Below are positions 1 to 6,704 of a DNA stretch of 26,761 nucleotides, in pieces. Below the pieces are notes generated by a model, which was given only the letters and a program-made list of their open reading frames with translations, was not told where the DNA came from and searched no databases. Source of the stretch: Actinomyces sp. (GTDB lineage Bacteria > Actinomycetota > Actinomycetes > Actinomycetales > Actinomycetaceae). Made by a program: the position numbers and the translations under genes. The stretch lies in the NCBI GenBank assembly GCA_012837655.1, contig DUQT01000167.1:1-26761 (forward strand), written 5' to 3'. The first letter of the stretch is position 1. Each line of letters begins with the position of its first letter.

Positions 1-48
1 CTCTCAGGTAGCCACTTTTTGCTGCAGCTGAGTTGGTCTTGCAGGAAC

Positions 49-80
49 AAAAAATGGGAGCGGTAACCGCTCCCATTTTT
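49..80 (-). terminator. Intrinsic terminator after whiB2
   Basis: A near-perfect hairpin with stem GGGAGCGG/CCGCTCCC and a 3-nt loop is flanked by A5-6 on the left and T5 on the right. It can therefore work in both directions. It lies 31 nt past the whiB2 stop on the minus strand, and the minus-strand transcript ends in a U-run. It could also end a gene entering from the left of the window. Confidence 0.85.
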
Positions 81-111
81 CTAAGCTTTGCTTGACGCTT
101 CCTGCTCGACG

Positions 112-405
112 TTAAGCCGTCTTCCTGCGCTTCCGCAGGTTAATGATCTCGCGTCGTTCCTCTTCGGTCATGCCGCCCCACACGCCATAGGGCTCTTGAA
201 CACGAAGTGCATGTTCGCGACATTGCTCAAGGACGGGGCACGTGGCGCAAATGGCCTTTGCCGCTTCTGCGCGGCGCCTGCGCGTTGAACCACGTTCGCC
301 TTCTGGGTGGAAGAAAAGTTCTGTGTCCAGGTCACGACATGCGCCCTGGTACTGCCAGTCCCACCGGTCCGCTACGGGGCCGGGAAGCCTTGAGATATCA
401 GTCAT
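112..405 (-). CDS. whiB2: WhiB-family Fe-S regulator, WhiB2/WhmD type
   Basis: This 97-aa protein has the four-Cys WhiB pattern (C23, C53, C56, C62) that ligates a [4Fe-4S] cluster. The GVWGG turn is at residues 74-78, followed by a basic C-terminal tail (RKRRK) thought to contact DNA. The N-terminal GPVADRWDW stretch and the FFHPEGERG segment match what I remember of WhiB2/WhmD/WhiB, the subgroup needed for septation and cell division in mycobacteria and sporulation septation in Streptomyces. WhiB proteins usually act with the primary sigma factor. The ATG is preceded by AAGGAAG at a good distance. The gene is monocistronic: a terminator follows it and a divergent MerR gene lies upstream. 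The WhiB family is certain; the WhiB2 subtype is likely. Confidence 0.93.
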   Translation of the reverse strand: MTDISRLPGPVADRWDWQYQGACRDLDTELFFHPEGERGSTRRRRAEAAKAICATCPVLEQCREHALRVQEPYGVWGGMTEEERREIINLRKRRKTA

Positions 406-442
406 CTTGCGCTTCCTTTCACGTCGCCTTTAACTATTTGCG

Positions 443-471
443 ACTATCACAAGTTTACAAGTTTTGCATAA
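443..471 (-). promoter_or_regulatory. Candidate whiB2 promoter with tandem 8-mer spacer
   Basis: On the minus strand TTATGC (-35-like) and GATAGT (-10-like) are separated by 17 nt, 37 nt upstream of the whiB2 ATG. The spacer is a perfect tandem duplication of AAACTTGT (plus strand 449-456 and 457-464), which could be a regulator site. The -35 match is weak, so this is only a proposal. Confidence 0.35.
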
Positions 472-613
472 GTTGTTCGAGACCCCTCCGAAACTAGTTC
501 AATGTTTTCATTCCGGTGGCGCAAAACGTGTTCGTTAGCGACAATTACTTTTGTAACGAGGAAACCTTGGGTCTAGCTGGGAACTAACCAGGAAATTAGT
601 GGAGGAAAATCCG

Positions 614-1543
614 ATGCCCCGCCCGAATCTAACAACGCACGTGACGCCTGCGCCGCTCACGATTGCTGCGCTGGCAGAACGGCTCGGAGTATCCGCCTCG
701 ACTATCCGCACGTGGGAGCGCCGCTACGGCGTGGGGCCCGCCAAGAGAGAGCACGGTCAACGACGGCGCTACAGCCCTGAAGATGTTGAGACGCTGGAAA
801 ACATGGTGCGTCTAGTCCGCTCCGGAGTTTCACCTGCGGATGCTGCAAAAACCATCCACGAATCCACCGACCTGCTTTCGGATTCGGAAAGCAACATTAC
901 GGTTGATCAGCTAGTGGCTGATGCTCGAAATAATGACTTTAGCGCCGTGCAGCGAAACCTCGACATCCTCATCTCGCGCGAAGGACTGCTTCGCACGTGG
1001 AACGAGTTCATCGACCCCGCAATGCGTCGCACCCACTATCCGCCCGGCGGAGATCGCCCCGGATACGCGCCGCGCTCCATGATCACACAGGCTACTCTGT
1101 CCGTCATTTATCAGGTTGCCGAACAGGCCGACAAACATGCAGAGGGCTTGCCGGAAGCCTGCAACGTCCTCATTGTTTGTGACGCGGCAAGTGAACTCCA
1201 CGCTCACGTCATTGGCGTTTCCTTACAGTGGGAGGGCGTGTGCGCGCGAATTCTGCCGGTAATCCTGCCGGCTTCTGACCCGATGGTCTCTGAGACGGAC
1301 ATCGTTGAAGTGATCAAGAGTTACCGCGAAGAGCAAAATGCTCACACGCTAGTCATGGTTGGATCACTGGTTGCCGACAAGGAAGTTGTTCACGGTGTGA
1401 ATGATGGCGATTCCAACCTGGTCCTGGTCTGCCGCACCCGCTGTGCGGATGCTGCTCCAGATGCGACGCGAATTCGCACCCTCACAGCGTGCGTAGATGA
1501 AACGATAGAACTTACTCGCAATTGCGCCGTGTGCGCTTCGTAA
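614..1543 (+). CDS. MerR-type regulator with cobalamin-binding-like C-terminal region
   Basis: This 309-aa predicted transcription factor has a MerR winged helix-turn-helix at about residues 15-85, including the recognition-helix signature STIRTWERRYG. The rest resembles the light/B12 sensor layout of CarH/LitR: a helical bundle at about 105-175 and a Rossmann-like segment from about 185. The E-x-H pair typical of the B12 fold is present (E194, H196). The bundle's usual W-x9-E-H motif is not recognisable, because PGGDRPGYAPRS occupies that place, so cobalamin binding is doubtful. The ATG at 614 was chosen because GGAGG lies at 601-605; an in-frame GTG at 599 overlaps that ribosome site. The isomerase gene follows after 32 nt on the same strand and may be co-transcribed. 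The ligand is unknown. Confidence 0.8.
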   Translation: MPRPNLTTHVTPAPLTIAALAERLGVSASTIRTWERRYGVGPAKREHGQRRRYSPEDVETLENMVRLVRSGVSPADAAKTIHESTDLLSDSESNITVDQLVADARNNDFSAVQRNLDILISREGLLRTWNEFIDPAMRRTHYPPGGDRPGYAPRSMITQATLSVIYQVAEQADKHAEGLPEACNVLIVCDAASELHAHVIGVSLQWEGVCARILPVILPASDPMVSETDIVEVIKSYREEQNAHTLVMVGSLVADKEVVHGVNDGDSNLVLVCRTRCADAAPDATRIRTLTACVDETIELTRNCAVCAS

Positions 1544-1575
1544 ACTGACAATTTCTTTCCGCGATTGGAGCTCCT

Positions 1576-2826
1576 GTGGCTTTCAAAGATGTTGGAACCC
1601 GCTCAGAACAGTTCGACGCAATCGTCGACTTTGCAAAGAATTCCCGCGTTGATACAGGCTTCGGATACCTCGACGCCAACGGAAGTGTGGACACATCCAA
1701 ACCAGTTGAGCTGTGGATTACCTGTCGAATGACCCACGTCTTTTCGCTCGCGTCAATAAAGGGCGACGAGGGCGCAGCTGAGCTTGCTGAACATGGAATC
1801 AAAGCCTTGTCGAGAGCCTTTCTTGATGAAGAGTACGGTGGCTGGTACTCAGCGATTGGGCACAGCCTTGACCCCGTCGAGGTTGTTGATGGAACCAAGG
1901 CCGCATACGCTCACGCGTTCGTGGTGCTAGCAGCGTCCTCGGCAACTATTGCTGAAATTCCGGGGGCTGCGGAGCTTTTGGAACTCGCGTTGACGAATCA
2001 GGATGATTACTGGTGGGAAGCGGAACACGCGAAGGTTCGGGAATCCTACAACCGCGAGATGACGGAGACGGAGGACTACCGCGGCGTGAACGCGAACATG
2101 CACACCGTGGAGTCCTACCTGGCGGCGTTTGACGCAACTTCAGATATGCAGTGGCTACACCGTGCAGTCGCGATCCTGAACTGGGTCATTAATGAACAGG
2201 CTGCGAACAACGACTGGCGGATTCCTGAACACTACACGACCGACTGGGAACCGATTCCGGACTACAACATTGATAAGCCGAAGGATCCGTTCCGTCCGTA
2301 TGGATACACGCCGGGACACGGTCTTGAGTGGGCGCGGCTTGCGCTCCATGCAGGCGCGCAGATGGCTCGAATTGGGGAGTCCGTTCCGCGCTGGATTCGT
2401 GACTCTGCGGAGAAGCTGATCGAACGAGCGGTCGAAGATGGATGGGATGTCGACGGTCAGCCCGGATTTGTTTACACGACTGATCGCGAAGGCAAGCCAG
2501 TGGCTCGCGAACGCATGCACTGGGTTGCCTGTGAAGCGATCGGTGCCGTCGTGACACTTGCGAGTGCATTTGACGGTGAGGACGGATTTGAGCCATCACA
2601 GGACAAGGCTCCGCTGTGGGGTTGGGCTGAGCAGTGGTGGTCTTACTGCGAAGACAACCTGATCGAAGCACCTGGTCGTTGGTGGCACGAGTTAGACGAA
2701 AATAACCAGCCATCGACGGTTACCTGGCCGGGCAAGCCGGACGCCTACCACGTTGCGCAAATGCTTCTGCTCCCGGATCTGCCTTTGGCACCGACCTTCG
2801 CGCTGGCGCTAAAGCAACAGGGCTGA
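1576..2826 (+). CDS. AGE-fold aldose-ketose isomerase (YihS/mannose isomerase-like)
   Basis: This 416-aa protein belongs to the N-acylglucosamine 2-epimerase (alpha6/alpha6 barrel) superfamily. It resembles the YihS/mannose isomerase branch over its whole length: LWITCRM near residue 46, EYGGWY near 86, NANMH near 172, TPGH near 245 and KPDAYH near 387. Catalytic residues known for E. coli YihS have counterparts here: R51, H176, H248, E251 and H392 (YihS R55, H176, H248, E251, H383). The likely reaction is mannose-fructose interconversion, or sulfoquinovose isomerisation if the organism has that pathway; the sequence alone does not decide. No other sulfoglycolysis gene is seen nearby, which favours mannose isomerase. 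The GTG start has GGAG at 1567-1570. It follows the MerR regulator by 32 nt, so regulation by that protein is plausible. Confidence 0.85.
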   Translation: MAFKDVGTRSEQFDAIVDFAKNSRVDTGFGYLDANGSVDTSKPVELWITCRMTHVFSLASIKGDEGAAELAEHGIKALSRAFLDEEYGGWYSAIGHSLDPVEVVDGTKAAYAHAFVVLAASSATIAEIPGAAELLELALTNQDDYWWEAEHAKVRESYNREMTETEDYRGVNANMHTVESYLAAFDATSDMQWLHRAVAILNWVINEQAANNDWRIPEHYTTDWEPIPDYNIDKPKDPFRPYGYTPGHGLEWARLALHAGAQMARIGESVPRWIRDSAEKLIERAVEDGWDVDGQPGFVYTTDREGKPVARERMHWVACEAIGAVVTLASAFDGEDGFEPSQDKAPLWGWAEQWWSYCEDNLIEAPGRWWHELDENNQPSTVTWPGKPDAYHVAQMLLLPDLPLAPTFALALKQQG

Positions 2827-2845
2827 GGCCTGCGCTGAGGTACTC

Positions 2846-2863
2846 GGGCGGAATGCCCTTTTT
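2846..2863 (+). terminator. Weak terminator after isomerase gene
   Basis: A short stem GGGC/GCCC with loop GGAAT is followed by five T residues, 20 nt after the isomerase stop. The stem is only 4 bp, so termination may be inefficient. Confidence 0.4.
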
Positions 2864-2911
2864 CTTTGGCGGCCACAGAGGCTCGGGTTGGTAGCTACAG
2901 CGGTCTCGAGG

Positions 2912-2931
2912 GCGGAATAGCCGCACTTTTT
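2912..2931 (+). terminator. Second weak terminator-like hairpin
   Basis: The stem GCGG/CCGC with loop AATAG is followed by ACTTTTT. The sequence CTCG(A)GGGCGGAAT in front of it repeats that at the upstream hairpin (2843-2854), so the two could act as tandem weak terminators before guaB. Confidence 0.35.
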
Positions 2932-3028
2932 AGAGACGGGATTGGCGGTTTTTACGTTAACTTGGTCGTAACCATGCGTTAATAATGTTGGACTGGTCAC
3001 CCGTGCTTCATCTCATGAGATATGGGGG

Positions 3029-3056
3029 TTTAACGGCACTGTGACTGGGATACACT
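3029..3056 (+). promoter_or_regulatory. guaB promoter, probably leaderless
   Basis: TTTAAC (3029-3034), a 16-nt spacer and TACACT (3051-3056) lie so that the expected transcription start, 7 nt past the -10, is the G of the GTG start at 3063. There is no Shine-Dalgarno sequence before that GTG. A perfect 12-bp palindrome, ATCTCATGAGAT (3010-3021), sits just upstream of the -35 and could be an operator. Confidence 0.6.
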
Positions 3057-3062
3057 GGCCGC

Positions 3063-4577
3063 GTGACTGAGATGAATTCTGACCCATTTGCCCTCACTGG
3101 TCTAACGTATGACGATGTTCTCCTGTTGCCCGAGCTAACAGATGTCGTACCGTCATCCGTAGACACAAGCGCTCAACTAACTCGTAACATCACGTTGAAA
3201 ATCCCGATGCTTTCAGCAGCTATGGACACGGTTACTGAAGCCCGCATGGCCATTGCAATGGCTCGTCAGGGTGGCATCGGCATCCTTCACCGAAACCTAT
3301 CTATCGAAGAGCAGGCGCAGCAGGTTCGCCAGGTCAAGCGTTCCGAATCCGGAATGGTGTCCGACCCGGTAACCATTAGTAAAGAAGCGACCATCGAAGA
3401 ACTCGATGCGCTCTGCGCCAAGTACCGTATTTCTGGCCTGCCAGTTGTTGATGATGACCGCAAACTGCTCGGAATCATCACCAACCGCGACCTAGTTTTC
3501 CTTCCCACCGACAAGTGGGCTACCACCAAGGTCAAGGACCAGATGACTCCAATGCCTCTGATCACTGGTCACGTGGGCATTAAGCGAGACGAAGCGCGCG
3601 ATCTTCTTGCCAAGCATCGCATCGAGAAGCTCCCGCTAGTCGACGAAGAAGGCCACCTTGCAGGTCTCATCACCGTTAAGGACTTCGTCAAGACCGACAA
3701 ATACCCCAACGCAGCCAAGGACGAACGCGGACGCCTACTTGTTGGTGCCGCAATTGGCTACTGGGGAGACTCCTGGGAGCGTGCAGTCGCGCTCGCGGAA
3801 GCCGGCGCGGACGTCCTCGTCGTTGATACCGCAAACGGTGGCGCCAAGCTCGCAACCGAAATGATCCAGCGTATTAAGTCCGATGAAAGGTTCAATGGAA
3901 TCGACATCATTGGCGGAAACGTTGCGACTACCGAGGGCGCTCAGGCGCTGATCGATGCCGGAGTGGACGCGGTCAAGGTCGGTGTCGGCCCGGGATCCAT
4001 CTGTACAACTCGCGTTGTCGCAGGCGTTGGTGTCCCGCAGGTAACCGCTATTCACATGGCTGCCAAGGCTTGTAAGCCGGCGGGTATCCCGCTGATTGCT
4101 GACGGTGGCCTACAGTATTCCGGTGATATCGCCAAGGCTCTGGTAGCTGGCGCAAACACCGTAATGGTTGGCTCCATGCTGGCTGGCTGTGAAGAATCCC
4201 CAGGTGACCTGGTGTTCACCAACGGTAAGCAGTACAAGCGCTACCGCGGCATGGGCTCCGTTGGAGCTATGAGCTCCCGTGGCAGGAAGTCCTACTCGAA
4301 GGACCGCTACTTCCAGGCCGATGTCGTATCCGATGACAAGATCATTCCGGAAGGCATTGAAGGCCAAGTACCGTACTCCGGCTCGCTAGCGGCTGTCATG
4401 TACCAGCTGATTGGTGGCCTACACCAGTCCATGTTCTACGTTGGAGCCTCCGACATTCCGACGCTGAAGGAACGCGGTCGCTTCGTCCGCATTACTGCGG
4501 CCGGACTGCGCGAGTCGCACCCGCACGACGTTGTCGTAACCAGTGCGGCCCCGAACTATCACGTGGACCAAAACTAA
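3063..4577 (+). CDS. guaB: IMP dehydrogenase
   Basis: This 504-aa full-length inosine-5'-monophosphate dehydrogenase oxidises IMP to XMP with NAD+, the first committed step of GMP synthesis in the cytoplasm. The N-terminal TYDDVLLLPE motif, two CBS domains in the middle (about residues 95-215) and the active-site loop GPGSICTTR with the nucleophile C314 are all present. The dinucleotide-site GGLQYSGD, GSMLAG and YRGMGSVGAM motifs are also intact. The GTG start is preceded by a -10 element and no ribosome site, suggesting a leaderless mRNA; an ATG at 3072 (residue 4) also lacks a ribosome site. A strong hairpin follows the stop. The XMP made here is the substrate of GuaA encoded at 24844. Confidence 0.98.
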   Translation: MTEMNSDPFALTGLTYDDVLLLPELTDVVPSSVDTSAQLTRNITLKIPMLSAAMDTVTEARMAIAMARQGGIGILHRNLSIEEQAQQVRQVKRSESGMVSDPVTISKEATIEELDALCAKYRISGLPVVDDDRKLLGIITNRDLVFLPTDKWATTKVKDQMTPMPLITGHVGIKRDEARDLLAKHRIEKLPLVDEEGHLAGLITVKDFVKTDKYPNAAKDERGRLLVGAAIGYWGDSWERAVALAEAGADVLVVDTANGGAKLATEMIQRIKSDERFNGIDIIGGNVATTEGAQALIDAGVDAVKVGVGPGSICTTRVVAGVGVPQVTAIHMAAKACKPAGIPLIADGGLQYSGDIAKALVAGANTVMVGSMLAGCEESPGDLVFTNGKQYKRYRGMGSVGAMSSRGRKSYSKDRYFQADVVSDDKIIPEGIEGQVPYSGSLAAVMYQLIGGLHQSMFYVGASDIPTLKERGRFVRITAAGLRESHPHDVVVTSAAPNYHVDQN

Positions 4578-4596
4578 CCTGATATTTCAGACTGAG

Positions 4597-4632
4597 AAGC
4601 GGAGGCGGCTAAAGCTAGTTGCCTCCGCTTTT
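4597..4632 (+). terminator. Bidirectional terminator between guaB and exonuclease gene
   Basis: The stem AAGCGGAGGC/GCCTCCGCTT (10 bp) with a 14-nt loop is followed by a T-run at 4629-4632. It sits between two convergent genes and can serve both. Confidence 0.8.
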
Positions 4633-4648
4633 ACATGTGAACCGAGCT

Positions 4649-5338
4649 CTACGGCAACCAGTTCTTTTCTATGTCGACATCTTGACCCTTGCCCCGCAGG
4701 AACTTTTCAAAGCTAACAGCCCAGTCGCGGTGCTTCTCGATTTGGTACTCGTGCAACTCATCCAAACTCTTGGAAGACAGGTCGGGATACTTTTGTAGCA
4801 TCTGCTGAAGCAGATCCAGAGTCGCCCGCGTATCAACCTCGGCGTCATGCATCGACTGGTCAGTCACCACGCCATACACGGTCATCAGGTTTGATAGACG
4901 CCTAGGGCCACGACGGTACCGATCGAGAGCCCTATCCAAGACCAGTGGATCAATCACTGGGCGCACGCCACCCGTTCGATCCGTCAAAGTTGGCAGGCCA
5001 TGGCGCTTCAGTTCCGCCTCCATGATGCCAATGTCATAGCCCGCATTGAAAGCGACGATAGGGTAGCCGTTCTTCAAATAGTCAGACAGTGTGCCAGCCA
5101 CGTCCTCGAGGACATCTTTAATGGGTGCCCCGTGAATTCTGGCGTATTCGGTGGTGATCCCGTGAATGTCGGTGGCTGCCTGCGGGATTTCAACGCCCGG
5201 GTTTGCAAGCCAGTTCTGTACGACGTCGCCTTCGGGGCCGCGTGTGATGATTGAGGCCGTGACGAGTCGGCTCAAGTTGGGGTTTACTCCGGTGGTTTCG
5301 GTGTCGAATCCGATGAACGGGCCATTGATCCAGGACAT
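4649..5338 (-). CDS. DEDDh 3'-5' exonuclease, DnaQ-like
   Basis: This 229-aa protein has the DnaQ/epsilon exonuclease fold with all three Exo motifs: DTET (D12, E14), NAGYD (D102) and HDAEVD (H164, D169). These residues hold two metal ions and define the DEDDh class. It resembles stand-alone actinobacterial 'exonuclease' or 'DNA polymerase III epsilon-like' proteins rather than a replicative proofreading subunit, and its partner is unknown. The start MSWINGPF was chosen because GAGGAAA precedes its ATG. An in-frame ATG 22 codons upstream (5404) has no ribosome site. The gene is convergent with guaB and divergent from guaB3, so it looks like an independent insertion in the purine cluster. Confidence 0.88.
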   Translation of the reverse strand: MSWINGPFIGFDTETTGVNPNLSRLVTASIITRGPEGDVVQNWLANPGVEIPQAATDIHGITTEYARIHGAPIKDVLEDVAGTLSDYLKNGYPIVAFNAGYDIGIMEAELKRHGLPTLTDRTGGVRPVIDPLVLDRALDRYRRGPRRLSNLMTVYGVVTDQSMHDAEVDTRATLDLLQQMLQKYPDLSSKSLDELHEYQIEKHRDWAVSFEKFLRGKGQDVDIEKNWLP

Positions 5339-5421
5339 GATTTCCTCTCGCCGATTTGCTTGTACCTTGAGAGTATCCGTAGGCAGGGACATAGAACTCA
5401 GCACTTCATCATACGGGTACG

Positions 5422-5427
5422 TATCAT
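5422..5427 (+). promoter_or_regulatory. guaB3 -10 element, probably leaderless
   Basis: TATCAT ends 6 nt before the GTG start at 5434, the same spacing as at guaB and guaA. No Shine-Dalgarno sequence precedes the GTG. I cannot identify a convincing -35. Confidence 0.45.
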
Positions 5428-5433
5428 GGACAT

Positions 5434-6561
5434 GTGAGCATGACTATGGACATTGGACGAGGAAAGCAAGGTAGGCGAGCCTACTCGCTAGATGACGTTG
5501 CGATTGTGCCGTCACGGCGAACGCGTGATCCCGAGGACGTGAGCACCTCCTGGCAAATCGATGCATACCACGTGGAAATGCCGATTCTGGGGGCTCCGAT
5601 GGACTCAGCGATGAGTCCGCAGACCGTCATTGAACTTGGACGGCTAGGCGGAATCGGTGTACTGGACTTGGAGGGCCTGTGGACCCGCTACGAGGATCCA
5701 CAACCCATCTATGACGAAATCAACCGACTCCCTGAACACGCGTCCAACCGGCGGTTACAAGAAATTTATGCAGAGCCGATCAAGCCTGACCTGATCGGCG
5801 AACGCCTACAAGAAATCAGGGACGCCGGCGTGGTTGTAGCTGGAAAACTGTCTCCGCAGCGCACGCAAAAATACTGGCGGACCGTTGTCGAAGCCGGCGT
5901 GGACCTGTTCGTCATTCGCGGAACCACCGTGTCCGCAGAGCACGTATCCAGCCGTCAGCAGCCCCTAAACCTCAAGCGTTTCATTTACGAACTAGACGTC
6001 CCCGTCATCGTCGGAGGAGTCGCCACCTACACCGCGGCACTTCACCTTATGCGCACAGGTGCAGCCGGCGTGCTAGTTGGATTCGGCGGGGGAGCAGCGC
6101 ATTCAACCCGCCAACTTCTAGGCATTCACGCTCCCATGGCAACGGCCATTGCAGATGTGGCAGCCGCTCGTCGTGACTATCTGGATGAATCCGGAGGGCG
6201 TTACGTCCACGTCATCGCCGACGGTGGCATCGGCCGCTCTGGCGACTTGCCGAAGGCGATTGGATGCGGCGCCGATGCGGTCATGCTTGGCGCAGCACTT
6301 GCGAGGGCGTCAGAAGCACCCGGAAAGGGCTGGCACTGGGGCTCCGAAGCGCACCACCCCGAAGTTCCTCGCGGACACCGCGTATACGTTGGAACCGTGG
6401 GCTCAATGGAAGAGATCATGCTCGGCCCGTCCTCGCGCGCAAACGGCACTGTCAACTACATCGGATCGCTGCGACGCACCATGGCGACAACCGGCTACCT
6501 GGAAGTGAAAGACCTGCAACGCGTAGAAATGGTCGTGTCACCATACGAGCCGCACTCGTAA
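5434..6561 (+). CDS. guaB3: GuaB3-type IMP dehydrogenase-related protein
   Basis: This 375-aa protein has the IMPDH/GMPR TIM-barrel fold without CBS domains, as in actinobacterial GuaB3 (Rv3410c type). The typical YSLDDVAIVPSRRTRDPEDV start, the GAPMDSAMSP loop and the IADGGIGRSGDLPKAI phosphate-site region are seen. Where IMPDH carries its catalytic Cys in GPGSICTTR, this protein has GFGGGAAHSTR (about residues 216-226) with no Cys, so it should not form the usual covalent IMP-enzyme intermediate. As I recall, mycobacterial GuaB3 also lacks that Cys, and its role there is unsettled. The GTG start has no ribosome site but a well-placed -10. Pairing with guaB on the same strand suggests a purine role, perhaps non-catalytic. 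Confidence 0.9.
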   Translation: MSMTMDIGRGKQGRRAYSLDDVAIVPSRRTRDPEDVSTSWQIDAYHVEMPILGAPMDSAMSPQTVIELGRLGGIGVLDLEGLWTRYEDPQPIYDEINRLPEHASNRRLQEIYAEPIKPDLIGERLQEIRDAGVVVAGKLSPQRTQKYWRTVVEAGVDLFVIRGTTVSAEHVSSRQQPLNLKRFIYELDVPVIVGGVATYTAALHLMRTGAAGVLVGFGGGAAHSTRQLLGIHAPMATAIADVAAARRDYLDESGGRYVHVIADGGIGRSGDLPKAIGCGADAVMLGAALARASEAPGKGWHWGSEAHHPEVPRGHRVYVGTVGSMEEIMLGPSSRANGTVNYIGSLRRTMATTGYLEVKDLQRVEMVVSPYEPHS

Positions 6562-6660
6562 AGAACAGTTCTAAGCTCGCCCTCGTGAATTTAAAATCAC
6601 GGTTTCTGAAGGGCGATATACAAAAATCAAACACCCGCTTGTAAGACAATAGATGTAAGT

Positions 6661-6675
6661 GTGTGCATGGCACAC
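6661..6675 (+). promoter_or_regulatory. Inverted repeat in fumC leader
   Basis: GTGTGC-ATG-GCACAC is a perfect 6-bp inverted repeat with a 3-nt centre, 30 nt upstream of the fumC start. A second small palindrome, TTGT-AAG-ACAA (6639-6649), lies just before it. Either a regulator site or a leader hairpin is possible. Its TGTG-N5-CACA spacing does not fit the CRP/GlxR consensus (TGTG-N8-CACA). Confidence 0.3.
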
Positions 6676-6704
6676 GAGAAAAGAAGGATCTCAAGGAGTT
6701 GTCA

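Noticed and set aside
2155..2713. Long antisense open frames inside the isomerase gene and similar shadows elsewhere
   Set aside because: They lie opposite well-conserved coding genes and have no recognisable motifs or ribosome sites.
5339..5404. 22-codon extension of the exonuclease
   Set aside because: No ribosome site precedes the ATG at 5404, and the Exo I motif is normally close to the N-terminus, as with the start at 5338.
6661..6675. CRP/GlxR site upstream of fumC
   Set aside because: The half-site spacing (TGTG-N5-CACA) differs from the known TGTG-N8-CACA pattern, so it is listed only as an unassigned inverted repeat.
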